Shown here piece after piece: positions 24,651-38,100 of a stretch of DNA of 56,807 nt (positions are counted from its first letter, which is position 1; each line of letters starts with the position of its first letter). Both the position numbers and the translations under genes were made by a program. The DNA is taken from NCBI GenBank assembly GCA_004325065.1, contig PITI01000004.1:1-56807 (forward strand), in the 5' to 3' direction. The DNA comes from Hamiltosporidium magnivora (lineage: Eukaryota > Microsporidia > Dubosqiidae). The notes under the pieces were generated by a model. It saw only the letters and a list, made by a program, of their open reading frames with translations, had not been told where the DNA came from and did not search any database.

Positions 24651-27600
24651 TTAATAAATAGATAGGATTCAAAGGTTCTCGTAATATATCTAGAAATACG
24701 TTAATTACCCTGAATAGTGCTATAGTGTGTTTTTCTCTCGAAATAAGAACACTGATTATTCTAACATCTATTTATTCCGTTCTTGTTGTATTTGCGACAA
24801 TTTTGTTTAAGTCTGGAGTTCGTTCTGTTATTGTCAAATTTAAATTAAATATGGTGTAAAAATTCTGAATTGAATAATTTTTTTTGTGAAACAAGCAAAT
24901 TCAATTAGCTTTCATTTTGGCTCGGTATCAGAATATATCGTGGATCACTTTATCGTTGCAAATAAATAGCAAAAAATATTTTAAGTGATGATAAGACAAC
25001 ATTACAAACATCCATAAAAAGTTACAGTGCTAATATGTTTGAATTATTAGACAATATATTTTCTTTTCATTTGCATCCATAATTTATTTTCCTTTTTTTT
25101 AGAAAAAATAAAATCGCGTAAAAAATTTTATAAATATATACAGCAAATCAAACCTACGAAAATTTTTAGTTTATATGATTTAAGTAGTTATAATCCGAGC
25201 TCTCTGTTTATATATTTATGATTTACTTAACAAGTGATTTCATACTATAATTTCGGTTAAAATTTATACTGAATATATTAAAATTCCAATCGTTTATTTT
25301 ATGCAATGTTCAAACATCAAGTAAGCAAAAAATAGAAACGTTACACCAGTTCAAATTTTTATAAGATTTTAAACTATTTCAATGCTCGATTGTTTGATTT
25401 TTTTTAAACAGACGTATTAGAGCTTATATTTGTGACCAATTTGAATTTCTTGAAGGATTTTATCACCACGGGATAGTAGATTTATGATATTTATTGTATT
25501 TATAGAGAGAAATAAACCAACATAAACATACGAAGTATATTAAATCTCAAAAAGCAATCTTTGCTTAAAAAGCCCGAAAAAAATATGCATATCAGAGAAA
25601 TATATTATGACAAGGTTTGATCAATTTTATTTGAAATTGTTTTTAAAGTTTTTTTTCGAAACCATTTTAACCAATATACAACACGATAGAGAAAACTATA
25701 GTTAATTATCCTAAAGAACTTAATATTTAAAATTTTGTATAAAATTTCGATTGCAAAAATAGCTTTATCATAAATATAAATATATGTTAATAGAACTTAC
25801 GGAAAACTAAGGAAATCCCAAATTATTAGAATCAATACATTTATTCAGTGATCAAATACGATTAAAAATAGAAAACTTTTATGCTAATATATTATATAGG
25901 TGTTACGGGCAATTCAAATAATTAGGTATTATGTATAATGCCCGAGGCAAATTGGAATTTAAGAAATTTTTTATGTCATTAAAAAAATCCGACATATTAA
26001 TAATAAAAAAATTTTCAGAAAGAAACATATAACCTAGCTTAAAATCTCTAATTTAATATACGCAACCTTTAAAAAGTTGACGGGAGAGTGTTAGTCTTAT
26101 ATTTCGATAGAGGCTGCACCAGTGCAAGAAACATTATGGTATTTGTTCTTGACATAACAGATACTTTTAGATTATTGAGCATTAAAAATAGAATCTTGTT
26201 TTGGGTTTGCGCGAGGAACCAATCTACAATATGTAGTGCAAACTTTTTTTTATTTTGAAGAAATTCCAAAGGACGTCAGCTATTAAGTGAATGTGCAAGA
26301 GTGTTATTTAAGACCGCCTGCGAAGGTTAGATCGATAGATTTTAAAACTGAATGGTATCTGATAACTGTAAAAGCTATAAAATAAGGGCTTTGTGCCTCG
26401 AATTTCACAGAAGGAAACTGTTCTAATAATGTAAACCGTATAGGAATAAATGTTTTTCAAATGTAAATGTTTTTCGTTATAAGTACTTTTTTTCTATAAT
26501 GTTTTTACTTTAGTAATATTTCTTCTTATTTTTGTATATAATATAATAATTATATTAAAATTCTCAAATAACCCAATATTTTTGGCATTATAATAATGAT
26601 AATGCCCAATTTTTTAATTTTCCCGTAACATATATATTGCTTTTATTCTGAAATATTTATTTCTTTTATATGAATAATTCAGGAATCTTTTTGTGTTATT
26701 AAACTAGTTTATCTTAGTTTTTTTTATATATGAAAATGTATTTTTAGATGACCGTTGCCTAAACAGATTATGACATTCTGACCAGGTATTAAATTGACAT
26801 ATTATTTTCAGGTAAAATCCGTGTGAAAATACATCTTGAATGGTTTACTACATTGAAATATTTTGAAGTGAGTTAAGATTTAGGCTCTTAATAAGAAAAA
26901 AACCTTTTGAAAATCAAATAAAAAGCCTAAACTATGAAAAACAAAATCGATTTGGATCAGCAAATTTCCATTATAATATCTTTAGAATTATATATTTTTG
27001 CCAACAAAAAAATTCTAGCACTATTTGTCACTGATTTTTTTTGATTCTATTTATTATAAAGACCCGGGTTGCAGTATAGCTGTTGTGCATATTTTTGGAT
27101 GCTAAACCAAGTGTCATTTGTTTGAGATATTATAGTTTTGGAAGAAAGTTTCAAGAATATAACAAGCAATTTAAAAAATACAAGTCATACGATTGGAACT
27201 GTTGGTTAGTAATATGTAAAGTGCAATCCGAGTTAATTTGTATCAATATATATTTTTTATCCTTTTCTAATCTATGATGAACGGTTTCTAAACACATAGA
27301 ATTCTAGTTTAAACATATAAAATGTGAATTTCAAGATCACAACATATTAGCCTTATCCATATTTAATTTTTCATTGTAAGACAAAAGAAAAACTATAAAT
27401 TTGATATTCTCGAATACGTTCAAGCGATAATTAAAATATTTTTATGGTTTTCGTTGCTTATGATCTTTTTTATTATAAACATAAAGGTTTATGGATAATT
27501 AGATTGTGGTTGATTTTGATGTAATAATGTGAAGTAAATCAAAACTAAAATATAAAAATGTGACAAGTACTATTATAAAATATATAATCTTTTACAAAAA

Positions 27601-30600
27601 CATGCATCTTAACTTTATTTATTTATTTTTTATTTGTGCTTAAAATGATAACTATTTTTGTAAACTGTTCTAAAAAAATCTTTTTTTTACTTAAAGATTA
27701 AAATTATTTGACAAATAAAAAGCAAATTAAAACTTGTATTGTCGGATATATACTTTACACAATCTTTGTCACATTCTTAAATATCTCTTTTGAAAGAAAT
27801 ATGTTAAATTGTATGCCACCTACCTGCAATGAATTAGAAAAACTCAGTGACAGATATAACACCCTTAAAGATAAAGGATTATTCAATGCTGACAGAAAGC
27901 GTAGAATCTCGCTATACCGATATAATGCGTAAGAATTCTTTTTTTTTACAAAGCCAAACCGTTTTATAATTCTTTTAGAAGTTCAATAACATTTTAATTT
28001 ATATATTTTATAGAAAACTATCTTTCAAATTACTTACTTATAGCCCGAATGTATTTTTTTGGCTTTTGTTTTTCTCATTTATTTCTAAGTCATTTGTAAA
28101 AAATTGATATATGCGATTTTATTAGAACACATTAGAGGATAATATAAAGTTAAACAAGTCAACGAAATTATCAAATTAATTCGAATAGTTACAATAAAGG
28201 TTTTATCTTTGAAATAGAATATTATCGCACGCTATTCAAAATTATGTCTATATTGTATATTTTTGAGATTTTATATTGCCAACCTTGCTTTAAAATATAT
28301 TTGATTTATTAAGCATTTTAAGTTTAAGTAAGATATTTTTTTCCGAAGAACAAAAATAACTTTATTTGTAAGAATATGATAAATGAATTTTCATGGAAAA
28401 TAACTAAATAAGTTTAGAAATCGCTTTAAAGGTTTTAGTGAAGAAACCAAATAGGCTCATTTATTAATAATGTGGGTGTGTAACCATATTTGATCAAAAA
28501 AATATATGTTTTTCTATTTCATATCTGCTCTAATGTATCTTTAAAGATACCTTATACGAGCAAATGCTCTTATATTCAATGTATGTAAAATCGAAAAATT
28601 TTAAAAGAACAATAAACTATAAATTTTATATTTTAATAAAATAAAAAGAAAAGGAAAACTAACAATGAATTAAGCTAAGTTTATAAAAAAATACTAAACG
28701 ATAGAAAGTTCATATATAAAAAAAAACTAATCGTTCTTTTATATAAAAACATCGGTTTTTTATGCATCACTGATTTATTAGGCGATATTTTGTAGTTTAT
28801 AATATAATTTTATCACATAAAGAAAATTACAATTTACCTAACACCTTTTCAAAGAATATTTAGGAGCTATAATATATATGTAAAATTCTAAATTAAAAAA
28901 ATCTAAAAAGTTTACCTGATAAACGTTGCAAATATTGTATTTGGTTGTTTTACAAATGTTTCGCATCTAATTTAAGATGTAGTTGCAAAGAAATATTTAT
29001 AAAACAAGCGTAAAATCAAAAAAAAAACAATAAAGCTTTGTATGATTATTTTAATTATGATTGAAAATAAATATTGTTTTGCCCTTAGCGTTTCTATACT
29101 AAGCCATAAATATATTACAAAGAAAACTAATTGATGCATATAAATATCATATTTCATTTAAGAAGTTAAAAAGCCGGTATATTTATAATATGAAAAACAC
29201 TATATGTAACTTATATAGCTTTTGTGATACATTTACTTTCTACTGTTTGTCCACCAACGTATCTCTTTGTTTAATAATTGTGGTAGAACAAATGTTTAAC
29301 GATTTTTCTAACAAACCATAACGATTTAAAATATGACTACATTTTATTTTAAAATGTGATCCAAATATAAGATTCTTACTCTCTGATATTATTTATTTTG
29401 TTTGTTTTTTCTTTATATAAAAATGTATTGAACTATAATTTTTGATTTTTTTTTTAATAATTTTAACCTAACAATCAAAGTGTACGAACGTTTGATCATA
29501 TTTAAAAATAATATCATGAGAATTGCATTCAACATAAGTATAGATCATTATACTTTAAGAAATACAGCGCTCGTATTTTTCGAAATATATTTAATATTTG
29601 TTATATAGCATATCGAACATCATATTTTAACTAACATATTTTTAAATTCGCATTTCTACAATTTGTTGCTCGAACGCTTTGCTTTTGAAATATATCAAAA
29701 AATTTAAACAATATTAAAATATTCTAAAAATGCGAAAAACAACTTATTAAGTCTTATTTCTAATAAAATAAAAATATTATGTTATTTAAGGTAAAGTGAT
29801 TTGAGTATGATTTATATGTTTATAAATATTATATAATCTACAAATATAAATCGCATATGTTCAATAGCACTGCATTTAGCTTAGATTTAGAAGTTCTGAA
29901 ATATTAAATGATTATCTTGAGATTTTTACGTATAATATCTTAAAGAATTTTTACATGTTGTGGGAAAATTTGAAATATTTTGACATAGTATAGCTCGGAA
30001 TTCTTATTTCGGATTTGCGCATTTAATAGTTCGTGCATTTTACATTTTTTTAATTTTTAATATTAGAAAAACATATAAAACCAAGCCTCTTTAGATATAT
30101 TTAGACACAAAATCAACTTCTGTGATAATATAATACTTGATTTAGCTTGCTTTTTCTGAACCCGAATTGATACAGAAATTCTACCTGTTTGTTTTTATCG
30201 TTATTGTTCCTTATCTTTTACTGCGTTCGACAAGTATACGGTTCAATTTATTTCTCATGCCCTTGGGTTCCACACTTATTCTATTTAGGTAAAGATATAT
30301 ATATATTTATTACCAGCAAAATTCAAACTTACATTTTACACTAATAAATTTATTCTATATTATTCTATACAAAAGGGATGCAAAGATTATAAATTTAAAA
30401 TTAAAATAAAAAGATTAAAAATCCATAATTAAAACTTTATGCGCATCAAATAAATGGTTATGTTCTTGCAATATAAGATCAATATGCTGTCAGCATATTC
30501 AAAATAAAAAATTCTTCAATATTGTATCGAAATACTTAATCTAGGTTATGTTGTTATGTTTATAAATTTTATATTTTAAAATTTTTAACATGGTCCTAAA

Positions 30601-31836
30601 ACAGCCGTTCGTAACATTTTCGAAATTCTATTTCCAAGGTTGTAATATTATAAAGTACGACAACTACAAAAACATCAAATATACATAAGATTTTTATAAC
30701 TTAAATTTATCTTAACGTTTTAGTAAATTTATTCATAGATAACAAAATTCCATTTTATAAAATACATTTCTCAAATCACAATCAATCTATCGAACTTATA
30801 AACACAGCTATCAATTTTAAGGTACAATAATGCAGGCTAAATAGATTTATAAATAGCTCTAACACCATTATGTTTTTTTTTTAATTTGGATTTTGGCGTA
30901 AAAAAAACAACTTTCTACTGATTTAATAGAACCGAAAGCAACAGTGCCTTTTTCTCTTTATAACGTGGAACCTATACATTGGCTTTGTATTTGTTCTAAT
31001 TTCTAAATCTTAAAACAGTATAATTTCTATAACTTTTTCACCAAAGTCATATAGAAAACCCAAAACTTTGCGCTTGTATAAATTGCTTTACTTTGAATAT
31101 ACTATTTGAATTTTTGAAAAGTACAATAGATAAGTTTTAAGTTCCGTTTATTTCTTAGAGTTGGTATTCTAACTGAGCGTGCATAGAACCAGTAAGATAT
31201 TGCATTTCTGTGAAAGTAGGCGGATCTCTATATTGATTATGAACAATTTGTGTCGAAAGAACCAACAAAACAATATTTGTTTAGAATGCAAAAAAAATCC
31301 AAAAATTTTAAAAACGAATAGCTATGGGTAATCTATAGCGTGAAATATAACATCCAAAGCCCACTATAAATTTTGATAAACTTCAAAACAGTTTAAGCGC
31401 GAGGCACATGATAAATTTATATCGTTTTTTTTGAAGTTCTAAAATTGGCCGGAATGTATCAAAATCTAAAAAAGACAAAATACTTCCTAGCATATTCTCA
31501 TATTATCGTACCAATAGCTCCAGTGCTCAGAATTTTCGATTTAATTTAAGATGAAAATTTTATCATTTAAAACATCAGTATTCGGATGAAGCATCGAACT
31601 TAAATTAGAATATAGGTATCAACATAAAAAAATACAATATATTCAGAAGATAGTAAAAAAAATAAAATTAACCGTATTGCATTGTCCGACCATGGTTCTA
31701 AAATAATTGAATTTCTGCATTGTGCTATTTCCTTGCATTTATACAGGAACTCAAGTATAAATGATCGATATTCTACTATGGTATGACATTCTGAATTTTT
31801 TGTCTTGATACATTATTGGTTCAAAGGGTTTTCTAC
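24651..31836. other. Gene-free AT-rich stretch
   Basis: No gene is convincingly supported apart from the weak frame at 27708-27932 listed separately. A 66-codon minus-strand frame at 26069-26269 sits in a slightly GC-richer patch (26060-26420), but it begins at TTG and matches nothing I know. A short (TA)n tract lies near 30296. Confidence 0.5.
27708..27932 (+). CDS. Doubtful small ORF with an N-terminal hydrophobic segment
   Basis: The open frame begins just after a stop. Its first codon is TTG, and the first ATG is at 27798, giving only 44 residues. The full open stretch reads a hydrophobic segment (CIVGYILYTIFVTFLNISF) followed by a polar, protein-like tail including PPTCNELEKLSDRYNTLKDK and RKRRISLYRYNA. 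This could be the remnant of a small secreted protein that lost its start, or chance. No family is recognised and there is no C run nearby. Confidence 0.18.
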   Translation: MTNKKQIKTCIVGYILYTIFVTFLNISFERNMLNCMPPTCNELEKLSDRYNTLKDKGLFNADRKRRISLYRYNA

Positions 31837-32066
31837 CATGCCGGTAGCAGAATTGGCTTTGAGTATTCACAGCTGTCGTAAGAGGCGACTAAAAGAAACT
31901 GATCCTCCATGTTGGGGTTGGGCGTAGGGCTAACAACTCACCTTTTAAAACTACCGGTTACAAAACTCAATATGTATACAAAGCCACTGGAAAAAGACCG
32001 GTTGGCGCTATTACTAAGGAAGGCCAAGGCTCGAACAAGGCTGTAGTGCCAACGATGAAGGAATGA
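31837..32066 (+). repeat. SINE-like dispersed repeat, copy C (nearly full)
   Basis: This is a nearly full copy: catgccggtagcagaattgg, gtcgtaagaggcgactaaaa, ccatgttggggttgggcgta, gggctaacaactcacc, ggaaaaagaccggttggc and ggccaaggctcg follow in order. The box B-like block is degraded here (gttacaaaact, 31957-31967). The tail ends in gatgaaggaatgag. The flanks are unrelated AT-rich DNA. Confidence 0.85.
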
Positions 32067-33553
32067 GTTAGTTCAAAAGTACTAAATGAATCTTTTTCGA
32101 ATTCCTAATTTATATATTTTATCATTTTACATTCATTTATTATGATGAATCTGTCTGTCTAACTTGCGATATATTGAATGAGTCTTTCGCCTAACATGAA
32201 TTTTGGCATATTACTTAGATAAATAGAAAGATTGTACATCTTGCAATATAGAACACAAAAAATATATTTTGAATATCTATGTATTTTAATACTTTATTTT
32301 CCACGCTAATTGTTTTAAAAATGTGTTTTATTTTATAATGCAGTTTAAAAAGTTTTTCATTAATATACACACAAAAAATATTGAAATCTTTTGATTTCTG
32401 ATATAATGTATTGCCTTATGTACGCCATAATTAGATATATAAAATTCTATTGTTTATTTCGCAATAAAATGGATTTTAAGAGTTATAGTAAGTAAACATT
32501 GATCCTACATATAGGCAATAAAGATAAGAAATTTAAGAAATTTAGAATCGATTAGGCTTATGAAATATAAAATGATATTGTTCTATTATGCACGATAACG
32601 CACCTGGATTATTATTGTATACATTTTCCTATAATAGAATTGATATCCATAGAGCCCGTATAATTTTTCTTTGGATTTTTCTAACGATTTTTATGAGTTA
32701 TTTTTCGAGAAGAATAACATCAGGAACGATAACATTATTTTTTAGTTATTTTAAATTTCAAAACTAATATAAATTTTTCTTTAGGTTTCGAATTTATTTG
32801 AAAACAAACATATAAGATCTTTAAGCATAAGTTTGGGATATTAACAATATATTGATAATGTACCTCATTAAAAAATCACATTTATATTATATTGAGTTTT
32901 GGAGTATAGCAAAAACTCAGGAATTCTTTTATTGTGTTTCTATTTGATCTAAAGTGTGGCTAAATATATATTGGTAGTACCTAATTAGTGTTTTTAAATT
33001 GTATCAAACAAATTTAAATAATATTTTAACTAGCTTTCGAATTATTTATTATTTCAAGGTAACCAGTACATTTAACGAATATCTATTATAAATATTTATT
33101 CGCTAAGATAAAACAAAATTTTGCATGATTAGATAAATTTTACAAGTTAATTAGACAATTGTTGCAATAATAAGTTATTTAGAACGTAGAAACAAAATGT
33201 GATCTTCTCATTGTACTAGAAAAAGGGTTCTTGAAGAAAAAAATCTATAGAAACAATAATTTAAATTTTATTCAAGTGAATGAATCAGTTGCATTCAATA
33301 AAATTGTCCATTTTAAATTATAAAAAAAATTCAAAAGTGTTCTAAGCGGTTTTTAATAAAAAGTGGTATATATTTTATTAAAGACCATTATATATTTTAC
33401 CTATTATACCTTACATATTTTTTAGCATATGTTTTTTAATAGCAAAACAAATGAGTTAAATACTTGCAGTATATTCTAAGCTTGGATCAGGAATTTGATT
33501 TCTCTTATCGAACTCTTGGATTGAATAAAATACTAAAATAAAAATATCTGCAT

Positions 33554-33780
33554 CATGTCAAGAGCAGAATTGGCTTGAAGTATTCTTTGCTTGTCGTAAG
33601 AGGTGACTAAAGGGACTGGTCCTCTATGTTGGACGTAGGCTTAACAACTCAATCTTCAAAATCACTTGTTACGAATCCAAAATAAAGAAACTAAACTACT
33701 GAAAAGAGATCGATTGGCAGTATTACTAAAGAAGAAAAAGGTCTATACAGGGCTGCAGTGCCTATGATAAAGTAATGAGA
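33554..33780 (+). repeat. SINE-like dispersed repeat, copy D
   Basis: The blocks are catgtcaagagcagaattgg, gtcgtaagaggtgactaaag, ggactggtcctctatgttgg, gttacgaatcc (33668-33678, close to box B GGTTCGAATCC), gattggcagtattacta and acagggctgcagtgcc, with a tail gataaagtaatgaga. It is only 1.5 kb from copy C and in the same orientation. Confidence 0.85.
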
Positions 33781-34680
33781 AGGTAAATAAAAATATCTAG
33801 CTATGCTTCTATATACTAATTTATATTTTTTGTTTGAAAACATTTTTTAGATACCATAGAAACACCTAGCGTCTAATTTAATATTTTGTTGTTCTATAAT
33901 TATTGAATTATAGCTACTGATTTGATGAAACTATAAAAGAAAACCTAAAGTGGCGTAAAACTTTGACTTAATCGGTATAATTACACCATTTATTTTTTCT
34001 ATTTCATATTTCCATTAAACTCTACTACATTTAATTTCAAAAAGTTCTTTTCTACAAATAAAAATTTGAATATAAATTTCGAATGCTTTAAGTGACTGGA
34101 TGTCAAACAAAGGTATTTTTTAAGATTGGAATATGTAAAAATTATATCCCGAATTTTTTAAAGATTTTTTGCAATCTTACAATAATTTACTGTTGTAGAA
34201 GCTATGACATATCTCGGTATTAATATCGTTTATTTTGCGATATTTTATTATTTTTCTATTGATTCTATAATTAGGTGGAGAAAGTATCACCCTTTTTAAA
34301 ACAATCTGATAGCGATAAGTTTATTAAAATAAAGTGAAAATCATTATTGCCTTTTTACTCGAATAAAAACTATAATAGATCTATAAGCTAAGACTTAATA
34401 ATACTAGTTTCAATGGATAAAATAAGCAAATAGAAAACTACCATTTTTAATCTTCGAAACTGAAGAGTAAAATATGACTAGAATGGGTGAGAGGATTCTA
34501 TAATCAGATTGAAAGATCTCTATATTAGACAAATCATGAAGCATAGCGTAGTTCATCATAAAATTTTCAAGCAAGAAAATTTTAGATACAAAATATTGTA
34601 AAAAAAGTGAATGTCTAGTATCTATATATTCTACCATTGAATATTTACTTTTTTTGAAATTATTTTAAAATCGAGGCATA

Positions 34681-34868
34681 TTATGAACCTCTGTTTTTTA
34701 TTTCTAGAATTAGTGTCGTAATCCATACCGAACCACTGCCAATTATCTGCTCTCCTGTTAAATTTAATGCTTCGCTACATTTCCTCTCCAACCGTGGTTA
34801 GATTTTTTACTTAAGCCAGGGCTTTTGGTTTGAAAATGAGGCCTTTCCTTAACTGTAACCACATCGCC
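34681..34868 (-). pseudogene. Short decayed coding patch of unknown origin
   Basis: In a GC-richer patch the minus strand reads a 38-codon open stretch that includes GDVVTVKERPHFQTKSPGLS and then GWRGN. A frame change leads to another open stretch, EALNLTGEQIIGSGSVWITT, continuing to a stop at 34681. The two pieces abut, which suggests a single protein broken by one frameshift. It loosely recalls the C-terminal region of an integrase or other element-encoded protein, but I cannot identify it. Sequence up to about 35160 is also less AT-biased and may belong to the same relic. Confidence 0.25.
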
Positions 34869-35160
34869 TAAATTTATTTTCTATTATCAAACTAATACCA
34901 CTGTGGCAGTTTTCTATAATTTTTTTTTGTACGCAAAGGAAATAATAATATTAACTTAAAAACCTTTCATATATTTTTTCACAATAGATATATTTAATAT
35001 CTATCGCGGATCTACTGTAAAAAGGAGCCGTGATTTTGTACACACATTAATATTTCTAACATATGGAACACCTGCCATCATTCATTGAACTCTAGCTACG
35101 CGACAGAGTAATTAAGTTTTAGCGTTTCTTGTCTTAGAACAGTCATTAAACCCCATCTCT

Positions 35161-38100
35161 TTACAAATTTTATAATATAACTTAATTATGTATCAAATTA
35201 TAGCTCTGAAAATATATCCGCGAGAAAGACTTTTATTTTTACTATATATTTAGAAAGTAATATAATTTCTTCTATTTGACAATTAAAATTGAATTTTGCA
35301 CAGGCATAATTTGTTTATAGAATAAAATTGGTAAAAGAAGCCCATTGTGTTATTTAATTTATGTACAATCTTGTAAAATAATTTACTTATGAAAATTTAT
35401 ATACAAAGAGATATAACTTTACTTAATTAATTGTTTGGTAAATAAAAACAGGGTGTATAGTTTATTTATTTTTCTATATCAAAATACATTTTAAAAGTCT
35501 ATTATAACTCATAAACAGGGTATGTTTAAAACAAAGACTCATTACAAGAATTTAAAATAGATTTTCTAACTGGTTGGTTCTAAGAAATAAAAAACTATTT
35601 ATTTAAAAATTTTAGATGTATCTAAGATTCGGAGTCTTTTTTTATGCTTTATAAAATTGTTTTGGATAAAATCAATGGGTATTTGCAAAAAAAATATATT
35701 TAGCTTGATGAAAAACAATTTTTTCCTCAACATTAAAAAATTGCTTTTCTTGTTAGACATTATCGTATCGATTCGTATGAATAAAATGTGTTGCAGTTAT
35801 TGTTTAAGAATGCTCCAAAAGACAAAAATATTTTTATTATTATCTTTTCAAAAAACTATAGTATAAATTTCGATGTTTTTTGATGAATTTAATACGTCTT
35901 TAGTGTTTATTATGCAGGTTTTTCAAATTTTCATATAATAATTCTTTTATAACAGAATTTGTTGGCAACAAGCCGACGTAGCTTTATATTTTAGCTTATA
36001 TTTTTGGTGAAGGAAAACAAATCGCATGTAAAGTTTTATAAATATAAAAATCTAGTTAACATTTTTTACGGCATTAATATAAAATTTTTGAACAGAAAAG
36101 AGTTTGCGATTCGTCTATTTTTTTCATCAGTTTCTATATTCATAAAAAAATCGAGTTTATAAAGTATTATGGGCATAGCAATTTTCTCTTTGTTGTTTTT
36201 TCTTCATCTTATGGTTTAATCCCTATCTGGCCCAAACTATATTTCAAACTATAAAACTATAATGAATTAATTTATTTTAAAAAACCGAACCCGTAAGTGT
36301 TAATAAATATTATACAAAATGCTTCTTAAAATCATGTCTATACCCTTAAACTAATTTTGTTTCAAATCAAAGACCCGAATCGAAAAACTGTTATTGATTG
36401 TAAGACTACCCCTTAGATCTTAAAATACAAATCATTGGGCAAATGTCATTTATTTTTTGGGATATATGTTTGAAAATAGATTTATAAGTGAATATTATAA
36501 TAGAATTATAATGTACATAACATTAAGTGTTTTTAAGCTGCATATAACAAAGTTTTGCCATGTGAGCCATAAAAACGTGTATTTCAATCTATTTAAATCA
36601 AATAAAGTCTAAAATTTCAATCGAATATTAGCGAAAAAATGTGCTTATAATAGACTTAAGCCTTTAATTACGTTAATTTTAAATCTAAAATTTGAAAATA
36701 TATGTATCTAGAAAAATTGAGAATCTTAAGCTTGGAAATATAAAGAACTTTTATTTAGCATTCAATAATGGTTGCCTTATTTATAGTCTTGTTAAGAATT
36801 AGAAACTGTCTGTTTATATTTTTTCTAGAAAATTTGGGCTGTTCTGTCAAACCTGATTTATAAAATTTTTCGAAAAATAATTTAATTCCATAATTGATTT
36901 CCAGCAATATATTTATATGTTAAATTTTGTTTTATATTCAATTTTTTTAAGAATATTATATTTCCCAAATTGTTTTTTTGTGTTTCTACATTAAGCTTCT
37001 AATGTACATAATTATGATGAATTTATAGCTTTTAAAAATTAATTTATTAGTTTATCTAAATAAAAAAATACTTTGAGTTGGTGGCTTTAATACTACTTTG
37101 AAGCGTGTCTATTTAGAAAATACACATGTAAAAGGTTTAACCCTTGCAACTTTAAGTATTTCTGTATTTGTTACAAGAACTGAATTAGGAGGGTGAAATA
37201 TACACATATGACGTTATTGTTTATTTCTAAAAATTACTGCCAAACTGTTATAATAATTAAGTTGATATTTTGGGCCTTGATTACCAACAGCTGTTTATCA
37301 ATTTTAAAGAAAGATCTAATTTACATTTCAGTTAAAGCTTCATCTATAAAATGATTAAGTAAAAGTGGAAATACATTAAGATATCACCAAAATTATTTTA
37401 GCCTAAATATTATTGATTTTATTTATATTTCTCTGAATTAATGCAAAAATCTATAAAAAATAACAGTTTAAGTCTTATACAAATATTTAAAAAGATTAAA
37501 ATAAGAAAATAAGAAAATAACTTATAAAAAAAATTTAAGTTTTGCTTAGAGTATTTTAAGACAGAGAAATACTTTATAAATTTCTTTCGTCTTGATTTAA
37601 CCAGTTTGCTAAAAACGTAAACTTTCTCAATATGATATTTTTTATGCGTTGATATATTTTTCCGAATAAGAAATTATTAGTAGGCCTTTGCTAAGCCTTT
37701 TTTCTGCAAATGATTAAAATAATAGCTAATGAATTTATCGTTGAGATCATTATAAAGAAAAGACAAGTAGAAAATATTAATCTCCTGCATTTAAAGTTCT
37801 TTGGTTTTAAACATTTACTGATATTTTTTCTACGAAAAAGAATACACTATTGAGATGATCTTACATTTTTGAAATTTATTTCTCTGCTGCTTATTGTTTA
37901 GAAAAATACAGTGGATAAAGCTTTCATATGAAATTCTTATCTTGTCTAGAAAACAAATTGTTTAAGAGCCCTATCTTAATCACATAAATTACTTAATTTA
38001 TTTACCTTAGGTCTTTGGTATGATATCACTTATGAACAAAAAGCATTGTTTATCGTAAGACACAACTTATTTGGTTAAATACTAGAGGAATAAAAGGCAA

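Noticed and set aside
30290..30312. TA dinucleotide tract
   Set aside because: It is a short simple sequence expected in DNA this AT-rich.
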